From Bryobacterales bacterium (lineage in GTDB: Bacteria; Acidobacteriota; Terriglobia; Bryobacterales; Bryobacteraceae): 37,902 bases of DNA. Location of the stretch: contig PLDF01000470.1 of assembly GCA_003135055.1 (NCBI GenBank), positions 1-37,902 of the forward strand, written 5' to 3'. Under the pieces are notes generated by a model. That model saw only the letters and a list, made by a program, of their open reading frames with translations, did no database searches and was not told where the DNA came from. Both the position numbers and the translations under genes were made by a program. Below are positions 23,652-31,239 of the stretch, in pieces; the stretch's first letter is position 1, and every line of letters starts with the position of its first letter.

Positions 23652-25343
23652 ATGACGAACCGGGCATTATCGTTTGGCCGACGGCTCGGTTCTGCCCTTA
23701 TTGGCTTGTTACTTGGGGCAGCCGGCGCCACCGCGTACGCGGCCGATCAGGCGCCTGCCGCGGAGTGCGCTTCCTGCCACGATCAGGGGAAGAAACTGGA
23801 GAAGAGCGCTCACACGGGGCTGCCCTGCGAAGCCTGCCACGACTCGCACGAGACGTACCCGCACCCTGCCAACATCCCCAAGCCGCAGTGCGTTACCTGC
23901 CATCAGGACCAGGCGGCCGACTATGCCGGCAGCGTACACGGTCTGGCGCGCAAAGCCGGCAACGACGGCACGCCCGATTGCTCCCTGTGCCACGGAAGCG
24001 CGCATGAATTATTGCCTCCCAAGTCGCAGGCATTCCGCATGGCTGTGCCGGATACCTGCGGCATGTGCCATAGCGAAGTGGTGGAACAGTACCGCGCCAG
24101 CGTACATGGCCAGGCCCTGGCGGCCGGCATTACGCAGGCTCCGCTGTGCACCGATTGCCACGGCGAGCACAAGATCGTCAAACATACCAACCAGGCTTCC
24201 CCCGTGAATGGGGCGAACATCCGCGAAACTTGCGGCAGTTGCCACGGCGATGTCCGCCTGACGCGCAAGTTCGGGATGCCCTCCGACCGCCTGGTGAGCT
24301 TCGATGCGTCCTTCCACGGCCTCGCCGCCAAGGCCGGCTCGCAGACCGTGGCCAATTGCGCGAGCTGCCACGGCGTACACAACATTCTGCCCTCGTCCGA
24401 TCCGAAATCGACCATCAACCCCAAGAACCTGTCCAAAACCTGCGGCCAGTGCCACGCAGGCGCCGGCACACGCTTTGCCATCAGCCAGGTGCACGTCGCC
24501 GAAGGGCGCGGCGAACCGGCGATGCTGCGCTGGGTACGGCGATTCTACCTGCTGGTGATCGCGGTGACCATTGGCCTGATGCTGCTCCACCAGGGCGGCG
24601 ACTGGATGCGCAAACTCATCCGCCTGCGATTCCAGCGGCGCACCGTCCTGCGCCGCTCCGAAGTGGCCGCGGCCGCCGGCGCTCACAGCGGCGTGCGCAT
24701 GCTGCCGTTCGAGCGCGTGCAACACGCGGTTCTGGCGATTTCGTTTATTACGCTGGTCTGGAGCGGCTTCGCGCTCAAGTACCCGGATAGCTGGTGGACC
24801 GGCCTGCTCTTGCTCGAAGGCGCCCACCCCGTCCGCAGCATCATTCATCGCATCGCGGCGGTAGTCTTTATCGCGGTGTCGATTACGCACCTGGTTTCGC
24901 TGATCGTCAACCGCAGGTTGCGCGAGCACTGGAAGGAAATGCTGCCCAACGGGAACGACCCGCGTGAGGCGGTATCCGGCTTCGCATACAACCTGGGGCT
25001 GGGTTCGGTACAGCCGCGACGTTCGTCGCATAGCTACGTGGAGAAGCTCGAGTATTGGGCCGTGGTCTGGGGAGCCATCGTCATGGCATCCACCGGCCTG
25101 CTGCTTTGGGCCAATAACCTGGCGATGCGATTCTTACCCAAGAGTTGGCTGGATGTCGCCACATCGGTCCACTTCTACGAAGCCGTGCTCGCCACATTGG
25201 CGATCTTAGTGTGGCATCTCTACGCCACTATTTTCGACCCCGACATTTATCCGCTGAACACCGCTTTTCTGACTGGGTACAGCTCCAAGAAGAGCGAGCC
25301 CTCGCCGGAGCCGCACGAAACCACCAAAGTTGCGGAAGAATGA
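23652..25343 (+). CDS. Nonaheme cytochrome c fused to b-type membrane cytochrome
   Basis: A 563-residue protein with AGGAG nine bases before the ATG. After a signal peptide (ALIGLLLGAAGATAYA) come nine CXXCH motifs in about 250 residues: CASCH, CEACH, CVTCH, CSLCH, CGMCH, CTDCH, CGSCH, CASCH and CGQCH, in a cytochrome c3/NrfB-like arrangement. Five membrane segments follow (from FYLLVIAVTIGLMLLH to TLAILVWHLYATIF) with His residues placed as in b561/FdnI/HyaC-type diheme membrane domains (RVQHAVL, SIIHRIAAVVF, SITHLVSL, LVWHLYATIF). The fusion would join quinone chemistry in the membrane to a periplasmic heme wire. The C-terminal tail is charged and cytosolic. Confidence 0.85.
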   Translation: MTNRALSFGRRLGSALIGLLLGAAGATAYAADQAPAAECASCHDQGKKLEKSAHTGLPCEACHDSHETYPHPANIPKPQCVTCHQDQAADYAGSVHGLARKAGNDGTPDCSLCHGSAHELLPPKSQAFRMAVPDTCGMCHSEVVEQYRASVHGQALAAGITQAPLCTDCHGEHKIVKHTNQASPVNGANIRETCGSCHGDVRLTRKFGMPSDRLVSFDASFHGLAAKAGSQTVANCASCHGVHNILPSSDPKSTINPKNLSKTCGQCHAGAGTRFAISQVHVAEGRGEPAMLRWVRRFYLLVIAVTIGLMLLHQGGDWMRKLIRLRFQRRTVLRRSEVAAAAGAHSGVRMLPFERVQHAVLAISFITLVWSGFALKYPDSWWTGLLLLEGAHPVRSIIHRIAAVVFIAVSITHLVSLIVNRRLREHWKEMLPNGNDPREAVSGFAYNLGLGSVQPRRSSHSYVEKLEYWAVVWGAIVMASTGLLLWANNLAMRFLPKSWLDVATSVHFYEAVLATLAILVWHLYATIFDPDIYPLNTAFLTGYSSKKSEPSPEPHETTKVAEE

Positions 25344-25644
25344 CTGAAGCATGCCGCCTGAATTAGTGGACGGGCGCCGGAGCTGTTCGATACCGCGCGT
25401 GAGTGAGCATATCCGCCCAGCGCGGTGTAACTGACTTATGGCATCACACGTGCACTAATACTAATTCTCGATCTGGTCGCTTCCGCTGCCACGACGACAG
25501 CCACGCCGCCGATTAAAGACGATCCCCCAGGATTGCGCCGCGTGCCATAACGCTATTGCGGGGGAAGTAAGTTAAGTTGCCGGAGATTTTGAAGTCCATG
25601 GGCATCGCCCAGTAAATAAATAACAATAAGGAGAGCAAACTCAA
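25344..25644. other. Intergenic region before the monoheme cytochrome
   Basis: No intact gene. A small frame near the middle encodes a heme-type motif and is annotated as a possible relic. The last 80 bases are AT-richer and end in the good ribosome-binding site AAGGAGAG (25628-25635) for the next gene. Confidence 0.4.
25534..25575 (+). pseudogene. Possible cytochrome c relic (CAACH)
   Basis: The frame reads QDCAACHNAIAGEVS then stop, with the CXXCH motif at 25534-25548. Upstream, a different frame reads LDLVASAATTTATPPIKDDP, a signal-peptide-like end plus linker. It may be the frameshifted start of a lost heme protein, or chance. Confidence 0.25.
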
Positions 25645-25965
25645 ATGCGAAGAACAGCAAGGATTCTGACCCTCATGGCCGCAGCGGTTGCCGCGTGTCT
25701 TGCAGCCGACGCCAAAGCCGGGCAAGCGGCTTACGATAAATCCTGCAAAGGGTGTCATGGCTCCGATGGAACACCCAATGCGGGTCTCGCCAAAGCGATG
25801 AAGGTGGATATGAGGGACCTGAAATCGGCCGAGGTTCAGGCGGCCAGTGACGACGATCTCAAGAAGGTCATCACTGCCGGCAAGGGCAAGATGCACCCGG
25901 TGGCCGGCGTAACCGGTAAGGCGGTGGATGATGTTGTCGCCTATATGCGAAGCCTGAAGAAGTAG
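25645..25965 (+). CDS. Small monoheme cytochrome c, plus-strand copy
   Basis: A 106-residue exported protein with a good ribosome-binding site (AAGGAGAG). The signal peptide (ILTLMAAAVAACLAADA) is followed by the class I cytochrome c motif YDKSCKGCHGSDG, with distal Met probably in KGKMHPVAG. The final helix is VDDVVAYMRSLKK. The fold is that of short periplasmic cytochromes which shuttle electrons between membrane complexes and outer-membrane conduits. It is the last gene of the plus-strand cluster. A close paralogue lies on the opposite strand, facing it. Confidence 0.88.
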   Translation: MRRTARILTLMAAAVAACLAADAKAGQAAYDKSCKGCHGSDGTPNAGLAKAMKVDMRDLKSAEVQAASDDDLKKVITAGKGKMHPVAGVTGKAVDDVVAYMRSLKK

Positions 25966-25999
25966 CGATTCTTGCTAGCGGTAGCAATTCTTGTTAGCG
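25962..25999. repeat. 19-base tandem duplication over the cytochrome stop codon
   Basis: Two copies (25962-25980 and 25981-25999) agree at 17 of 19 positions, with core ATTCTTG-TAGCG. The first copy contains the TAG stop of the monoheme gene. It looks like a recent slippage duplication. Confidence 0.75.
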
Positions 26000-26368
26000 T
26001 CGCGGTAGGGACAGCGGTTGCCCGCCGCCCCGCACCGAACGGTTCGCACGCCGCTCACGCAGACCGTTCCTACCTCGGACAATTGGGGCGTTTGGCGTAG
26101 AAACGGGCGCGTTTCGCGCGGACGCGCCATCCCGCTTTCCGGCGCGGGTCCGGTACGGGTTTGGCTCTTTGCGGGTTCTCCCCGGCCGGCAACCTTTCCT
26201 GCGAGGCCTCGGCCGGCGGTTCGCTACTCCTCCCCTTTACGACTCTTTAGTCGGCCGCCGGGTAATTGGATCGCGAAAGAAGCGGTTCTCGACCAGTTCC
26301 TCGCGTCCGTCTCGATTGGCTCCCGGCACACGCTGCGAACACCACCGGCACGATGAGGCGAGGCGCAA
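25966..26368. other. Convergent intergenic region between the two cytochrome operons
   Basis: No gene is supported. Beyond the tandem duplication and the MITE-like element it contains a 7-base stem GGCGCGT (26106-26112) with ACGCGCC (26122-26128), and two CGGCCGGC blocks near 26194 and 26211. The two cytochrome operons converge here, so transcription from both sides probably ends in this stretch. Confidence 0.45.
26004..26074. mobile_element. Short MITE-like element with imperfect inverted ends
   Basis: The left end GGTAGGGACAGCGGT and the right end ACCGTTCCTACC (complement GGTAGGAACGGT) are imperfect inverted repeats enclosing a 71-base GC-rich segment. Similar CCGTTCCTA ends appear in the insertion that splits the regulator fragment near 36440. 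No transposase is encoded. Confidence 0.4.
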
Positions 26369-26674
26369 CTACTCCTTCAGGGTCCGCACGTATGCGATCA
26401 CATCCTCCACTTGTTTCTCGGCCAGTCCGGCGACCGGCTTCATCTTGCCTTTGCCGTTCGCGATAATCTGCTTGATCTCGGCATCGGGCTTCGATTGCAC
26501 GTATTGCGAGCTGAGGGGGTGCATCTCCACCCCAAACATCTTGGCGATGGCCGGTCTGCCTTCCCCATTGGGCCCATGACAGGGCGCGCACTTGGCCGCG
26601 AATGTAGCTTTACCTTCCGGAGCGCCCGCGCTGGCCAAGCCGCACGCCGCGAATACGAGAACGAGTGTCTTCAT
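26369..26674 (-). CDS. Small monoheme cytochrome c, minus-strand copy
   Basis: A 101-residue exported protein with GAGG five bases before the ATG. The signal peptide (LVLVFAACGLASAGA) precedes FAAKCAPCHGPNGEG with one heme; the distal Met is probably in KGKMKPVAG. The end VEDVIAYVRTLKE closely parallels the plus-strand monoheme gene. It lies 23 bases downstream of the nonaheme gene and closes the Rieske/b operon, so it is a likely electron acceptor of that complex. Confidence 0.88.
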   Translation of the reverse strand: MKTLVLVFAACGLASAGAPEGKATFAAKCAPCHGPNGEGRPAIAKMFGVEMHPLSSQYVQSKPDAEIKQIIANGKGKMKPVAGLAEKQVEDVIAYVRTLKE

Positions 26675-26697
26675 AAATTTCCTCTTTCCTTTAACGT

Positions 26698-27981
26698 CTA
26701 ATTCTGTGGCGGAGCCGCCTGGTAACCCGACCCGTCGCTCTCCAGCCGCCGGATCAGCAGCCAGATGGCCAGCACCGTGATGGCGATAAACACCGCCGAA
26801 ATCGCGAGCCCGAAGCGGCGGGAATCTTTCTCCTTGAGCGCGTCCTGGCCGGCGCGCAACGTATCGCCGGCGATCGCCATCCCGGCTTCGATCGGCTGGT
26901 GCATCTCCTCGGGATGAAATGAATGCATCGCCAGGCGGGCCTTCACCAGATCTTCCCGGCCGTCCGCCAGCTTCGCCTGCGCTTCGGAAACCTCCATTCC
27001 ATACTTTTCGGCGCTGCCCAGAACCTCCTCGGAATGTTTCAGCGACGCGCCCAGCGTGTCAATCCATCCGGCAATCTTCCCGGCGGCGTTGCCGCCCGGC
27101 GTCGACGGCTCGTGGCACTGCGAACATACCGCCGTAGGCCCCACAAGCATGGCGGTGGAGGGCTGCTGAATCCCGTGATTGCTGTGGCACACGATGCATC
27201 CGCCGCCGCCGCCGGCCGCGGAGAAGATCGGCTGGTGGGGGCTCTTGAGGTAAAGCTGCTCGAACAGGACGTGGCAAGTTCCGCATACCGCGGCCACCGA
27301 TTCCGCCTGCGGCGGCTTGGCGCCGTGATTCCCGTGACACGATGCGCATTGGGGAGCCGAGAAGTCGCCGCGCTTGAGGGCATCCCAGTGAACGCTGGTT
27401 CTGTACTGCGCGAGTTGATTGGTTGGGATGCCGTACTGCGCCATCTTTTTCGCGTCGGCGTGGCAGCGCCCGCAGGTATCCGGAATGTGTGGCGGATAAA
27501 CCGGAGCCAGGGGATCGTTGACGGCCCGGATATCGTGAACGCTGTGGCAATCGACGCAGGTGGCGACGTTCTCATCCCCCGCGGCAAGGCGTTTGCCGTG
27601 AACGCTGGTTTTGTAAAGCTCCAGCTGATCGACGCGTTCCTGGGGGCGGAAGCGGCGCATGAAATTCGGATCGCTGTGACACTTCGCGCAGAACTGCGGA
27701 ATCGCCATGCGGCTCGGCTTGCCAACGAATCCCTTGGCCTTGCTCATCGCGACCGTTGGATCGTCGTTCGTGCGATCGCCGCCGTGACAGTCGGCGCAAC
27801 TCAGTCCATTAGCGATGTGGACGTCGTCTTTGATAAGCAGCGCCGGGCGCTGAATCGGGCCGTCCATCAGGGTGTGACACTCGATACAGGAGTCTTTCGC
27901 CGGTTGGCCGGACAGCAACATGCCGGACAGCAACATGCCGGACAGTAACCTGGGCACGAGGAGAAACAGGAGCCTTCTCAT
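26698..27981 (-). CDS. Membrane-anchored nonaheme cytochrome c of a Rieske/b complex
   Basis: A 427-residue protein starting at the ATG that overlaps the cytochrome b stop (ATGA). The signal peptide contains the tandem LLSGM unit three times. Nine CXXCH motifs follow: CIECH, CADCH, CAKCH, CVDCH, CGRCH, CASCH, CGTCH, CIVCH and CSQCH. Then comes a helical stretch (about 320-395) and a C-terminal membrane helix (FGLAISAVFIAITVLAIWLLI). The position directly after Rieske and cytochrome b suggests that it replaces cytochrome c1/f in a bc-type complex. Periplasmic orientation of the hemes follows from the signal peptide and C-terminal anchor. The longer open frame extending upstream overlaps cytochrome b and is not used. 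Confidence 0.88.
   Translation of the reverse strand: MRRLLFLLVPRLLSGMLLSGMLLSGQPAKDSCIECHTLMDGPIQRPALLIKDDVHIANGLSCADCHGGDRTNDDPTVAMSKAKGFVGKPSRMAIPQFCAKCHSDPNFMRRFRPQERVDQLELYKTSVHGKRLAAGDENVATCVDCHSVHDIRAVNDPLAPVYPPHIPDTCGRCHADAKKMAQYGIPTNQLAQYRTSVHWDALKRGDFSAPQCASCHGNHGAKPPQAESVAAVCGTCHVLFEQLYLKSPHQPIFSAAGGGGGCIVCHSNHGIQQPSTAMLVGPTAVCSQCHEPSTPGGNAAGKIAGWIDTLGASLKHSEEVLGSAEKYGMEVSEAQAKLADGREDLVKARLAMHSFHPEEMHQPIEAGMAIAGDTLRAGQDALKEKDSRRFGLAISAVFIAITVLAIWLLIRRLESDGSGYQAAPPQN
27906..27950. repeat. 15-base tandem repeat, three copies, inside a signal peptide
   Basis: The unit TGCCGGACAGCAACA occurs three times with minor changes (27906-27920, 27921-27935, 27936-27950). On the minus strand it encodes LLSGM, LLSGM and LLSGQ in the hydrophobic core of the nonaheme signal peptide. 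Copy-number change would vary the signal length without a frameshift. Confidence 0.8.
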
Positions 27982-29039
27982 TTGACGTACCCTAGAACGG
28001 TGAAGACGGCCAGATAGGCTACCAGGACCACCCCCGCTCCAGTGACGAGGCGGGTCCGTGCGTCTCCGGAGCGAGTCACGCCCCAAACCGGAAGCAACGC
28101 CCAGGAAACCGCAAGAACCCCGAAGCCGGCCAGGCCGAGAAGCTCGCCCTCGAACACCCAGATGTGGCTCGGGATCAGCTTGAGCGTGTAGAACTGCGCC
28201 AGGAAGTACCACTCCGGGCGAATTCCCGCCGGCGCGGAAGCGAAGGGGTCGGCTTTCACGCCGAGCTCCCAGGGGAAAATGGCCGCCAGGCCGCCCAGCA
28301 CGGCCAGCGTTCCGTACCACACCATGGCTTCCCGCAGAAAGAAGTTAGGGAAGAACTTCATCTGTCTCACGCGCGACGGTGAGATCCATGGCGGCGTGCT
28401 CATGCCGTTCTTCTGAACCAACAGGACATGCAGCGCCACCAGGCCGGCGGTGAGCACCGGCAGCACCATCACGTGGAGGGCGAAGAAGCGGGTCAGCGTA
28501 GGAGCCCCCACATCTTCTCCTCCGCGCAGGACGCGTGCGATGGTGGGGCCGGCCAAAGGCGTGATGGAGGCAACGTCGGTCCCTACCTTGGTGGCGAAAT
28601 AGGAAATTTGATTCCACGGCAGCAGGTATCCGCTGAAGCCGAAGCCGAGCAATAGGCCGAGCAGGACGATGCCGCTGGCCCAAGTCAGCTCCCGCGGCGG
28701 ACGATAGGCGTGCGTGAACACGACGCTGAACATGTGAACGAAGGCGGCAAAGATCATCAGGTTCGCCGACCAGCTATGAATCGACCGGATCAACCATCCG
28801 AACTCGACGCGCGTCATGATGAAGCGCACGCTATCGAATCCTTCGGCGACCGTGGGGCGGTAATAGAACATCAACAGCGTTCCGGTTACCACCTGGATGC
28901 CGAACAGGAACAGGGTGATGCCGCCGAAGTAATACCAGCGGGTGGCGGAGTGGACGGGAACGGTTTTATGGGCCGCCAGTTCGCGAATGGAGCTGAGGCC
29001 GAGCCTGCCGTCAAGCCAACGGAAGATTTTCGCAGTCAT
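27978..29039 (-). CDS. Cytochrome b (b6/subunit IV fused type)
   Basis: A 353-residue integral membrane protein. Four heme-ligand histidines fall at His88 and His102 (IHSWSAN, FVHMF) and His189 and His204 (FALHVMVLP, VALHVLLV). The second pair spacing is of the b6 type. The quinol-site motif PEWYF is at 275-279, in the C-terminal subunit-IV-like half, giving about eight membrane helices. It lies 9 bases after the Rieske gene and overlaps the nonaheme gene by ATGA. With them it would form a quinol:cytochrome c oxidoreductase in the cytoplasmic membrane. Confidence 0.92.
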   Translation of the reverse strand: MTAKIFRWLDGRLGLSSIRELAAHKTVPVHSATRWYYFGGITLFLFGIQVVTGTLLMFYYRPTVAEGFDSVRFIMTRVEFGWLIRSIHSWSANLMIFAAFVHMFSVVFTHAYRPPRELTWASGIVLLGLLLGFGFSGYLLPWNQISYFATKVGTDVASITPLAGPTIARVLRGGEDVGAPTLTRFFALHVMVLPVLTAGLVALHVLLVQKNGMSTPPWISPSRVRQMKFFPNFFLREAMVWYGTLAVLGGLAAIFPWELGVKADPFASAPAGIRPEWYFLAQFYTLKLIPSHIWVFEGELLGLAGFGVLAVSWALLPVWGVTRSGDARTRLVTGAGVVLVAYLAVFTVLGYVK

Positions 29040-29048
29040 CGTTTCCGC

Positions 29049-29525
29049 CTATGCCCGCCGGGAAATCCAGACTTCGCCGGCACGGATGTTCACGGCATAC
29101 TCCTCAAGCGGATTCGGCGGCGGCCCGGACACTACTGTGCCGTTCATGTTATAGGTGCCGTTGTGGCAAGGACACCAGATCTGATGGGTCGCGGCGCGAT
29201 ACTGCACCGTGCAGTGCAGATGCGTGCACACGGCCGAAAACGCCTTCCACTCGGTCTCGCTGACTCGAACCAGAAGCGCTGGCTTACTGCCGAACCTGAC
29301 GATCTTCCCCGAGTTCGGCATCAGGTCCTGCACCTTGCCCCCGTCGACTTCATTCACGGCGGCTTCGGTGACTAGCGGAGGATTCAGGAACCGGATCACC
29401 GGATAAAGGAAGGATGCCATGGATGCCAATACCCCGCCACCTAACAGCCACGACAACATCGTTCGCCGGTTTTCTCCACCATTCTCGGATTGTTTGTGCT
29501 GGTCTGAGCAATCGTTGGGCGCCAT
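29049..29525 (-). CDS. Rieske iron-sulfur protein
   Basis: A 158-residue protein starting at the ATG preceded by AAAGGA. The twin-arginine type N-terminus (NRRTMLSWLLGGGVLASM) is followed by one membrane anchor. Two Rieske boxes bind a 2Fe-2S cluster: CTHLHC (Cys100, His102, Cys105) and CPCHNG (Cys118, Cys120, His121), with Cys105-Cys120 as the usual disulfide. The Gly commonly found before the last Cys of box 1 is His here. An upstream in-frame extension has no signal features and was rejected. It is the first gene of the minus-strand operon, so its promoter should lie above 29525. Confidence 0.92.
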   Translation of the reverse strand: MAPNDCSDQHKQSENGGENRRTMLSWLLGGGVLASMASFLYPVIRFLNPPLVTEAAVNEVDGGKVQDLMPNSGKIVRFGSKPALLVRVSETEWKAFSAVCTHLHCTVQYRAATHQIWCPCHNGTYNMNGTVVSGPPPNPLEEYAVNIRAGEVWISRRA

Positions 29526-30054
29526 GAATCGGTTTATCCTTTCGAGTCTTCCCGCGCTATCCCAAAATGGCAAGTCGAGAGACTTACTTGCCAAAATCCG
29601 GTAGCCGCGGCTGCGTGCAATAGACAACCGGACCTTCCGCTTGCGGCATCGAGTATGGGCCTGGGCGGGGCGAACGGCCGGACGCACAGCCCGTACCTCG
29701 ACTTTGAGGCCAAAAGTGCCGGACATCGCCGGCTTGTACATGAACGCGCCCGACATGCGCTGGTCAACCTTAAACGATGGATTTTGGATCGGATATTGCA
29801 AGAGTAGTACCAAACGCCCTGTTTGTCTTCAAATGATTGGGTTACAAGGGGAATTAGCGGGTCTTTGCGCACATGATCGCGGTGAGATTGGGGTTATTTC
29901 ACGCAGCTAAAATCGGTAAACAGCCTGGCTATACGCCGCATTCGCCGCCCCTCTGGTCACTTTCGCGATGCACCGCCCAGCTGCGGAGGACTGCCGAAGC
30001 CGGACGCCAGTCACGGCTCATCTAGCTCTAGCGCGAGTTGCGGACAACACCTGG
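29526..30054. other. Upstream region of the Rieske operon
   Basis: No gene is supported. It must contain the promoter of the minus-strand operon, but no clear -35/-10 pair or known operator was identified. Small frames on both strands lack family patterns. Confidence 0.4.
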
Positions 30055-30365
30055 CCGATCTAACGATCGTCATTCTCAAAACTATGGCTCTGCGCACCGG
30101 CGACGAGCGTTACCGGCCCAGTGGCGCGGGGCCATGCCCTGCGGGTCCCGCCCCTGCGCCCCGGCGACGAACGCTACAGTCAGAAGCGGCGTGCCCGCTG
30201 TGGCGGGCCCATACGGGGAGAGGAACTCGCCTTGCGCTGGCGGCGGAAATTGGCCGATTTCCAGCACTGCTCCAATTGAGTGTTATCAATAGTTTGCAAA
30301 GGAGTTCCCCAAAAGCTCGCTTCTGAGCAAAATCTTCGCCGTCAACTTCGCCATTGCCGCCGCGA
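30055..30365 (+). pseudogene. Fragmented cydA remnant
   Basis: Three blocks match the start of the intact cydA gene. 30063-30121 matches its VILKTMALRTGEERY codons, 30155-30205 matches the same ALRTGEERYSQ stretch again, and 30318-30360 matches KIFAVNFAI. Unrelated DNA separates them. This indicates a duplicated cydA 5' part that has decayed and rearranged. Confidence 0.7.
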
Positions 30366-30377
30366 CCGTCCGCGTTC

Positions 30378-31239
30378 ATTCTTGCGTCGCTCAAGCGTGT
30401 CTTCCGCGTGGAAGCCGTCAAGCCGGCCCACCGTCTGGCGCCTTTCACCGCCCTCGCCTTTCTTCTGGTGGCGCCGTTGCCGCTCCAGTTGCATCTTGGG
30501 CATCCGGAGCGATCGCTTGAGATGTATCCGACGCCTCGCCGCTCCTCGGCGACGGCCATGTTCGGTTTCGTCTATCTCTGGTATCTTATGAATGTTCCGG
30601 TACTTGAGATATGGCTGGATACCGTCGCGATATCGTGTTCCGGCGCGCTCCGGCAGAGGGTTGCTCCGGGTGATCTATAAGGTAACGACTCTCGGCTCCG
30701 ATAACATCTCGGAGCGTGCCTCGCACCTGGACGAACGCATTGGCTGGGTGGTCGCGATTGTCGGGATACCTTCGGCTTTCCTGCTGCACGGCTATGTCGG
30801 GTTCATCTTCGGCTCCGTCAAGGCGAACCCATGGCGGTCCAGTCCGCCAATGCCCGTGGTGTTCATCTTTTCGGCCATGGTCTCCGGCATTGCTGCCCTC
30901 TCGATTCCGCAGGTCATAATCCAAATGCTTTTCGGAGCCCTGGTCCGCATCGGCATACTCGGTCTGACTCAGGTCCTCCCGCTGGCTGCGTCTCTCCGCA
31001 AGAAGATGTATGGCGTCGCGGGTCGCCTGCCTCTTGCCGGCGTCTTCGCGATGCGCTGGAACCTTGTCATCGGCGGGCAGTTGTTTTCGAAGTGCCTGCC
31101 CGGCTATGCCACTTACAATCTCCACTTAGGCTCGCGTGAGAGTCTTGGGACCGCGATCGCCCCCGCCCTCAGGCCCCTCGGCATTCTGTTCGTACCGACG
31201 AAGCTGCTGCCGCCATGGCCCCAAGATGAGACCGGTTGA
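30378..31239 (+). pseudogene. NrfD-type membrane protein gene, frameshifted
   Basis: Successive frames give one collinear NrfD/PsrC-like protein: SLKRVFRVEAVKPAHRLAPF and HLGHPERSLEMYPTPRRSS in one frame, a short YRRDIVFR in the next, then LLRVIYKVTTLGSDNISE, GIPSAFLLHGYVGFIFGSVK and MPVVFIFSAMVSGIAAL in a third. The same frame later reads VAGRLPLAGVFAMRWN and LVIGGQLFSK to the end. At least two frameshifts and probable internal loss make it non-functional. Intact homologues are quinone-interacting membrane subunits of multiheme complexes such as alternative complex III or polysulfide reductase. It follows the cydA fragment directly. Confidence 0.75.

Noticed and set aside
27982..28320. N-terminal extension of the nonaheme cytochrome
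   Set aside because: It lies wholly inside cytochrome b in another frame; the ATG at 27981 with a signal peptide and ATGA overlap is the better start.
29526..29813. N-terminal extension of the Rieske protein
   Set aside because: The extension is basic and lacks signal features; the ATG at 29525 has a ribosome-binding site and leads directly to a twin-arginine signal.
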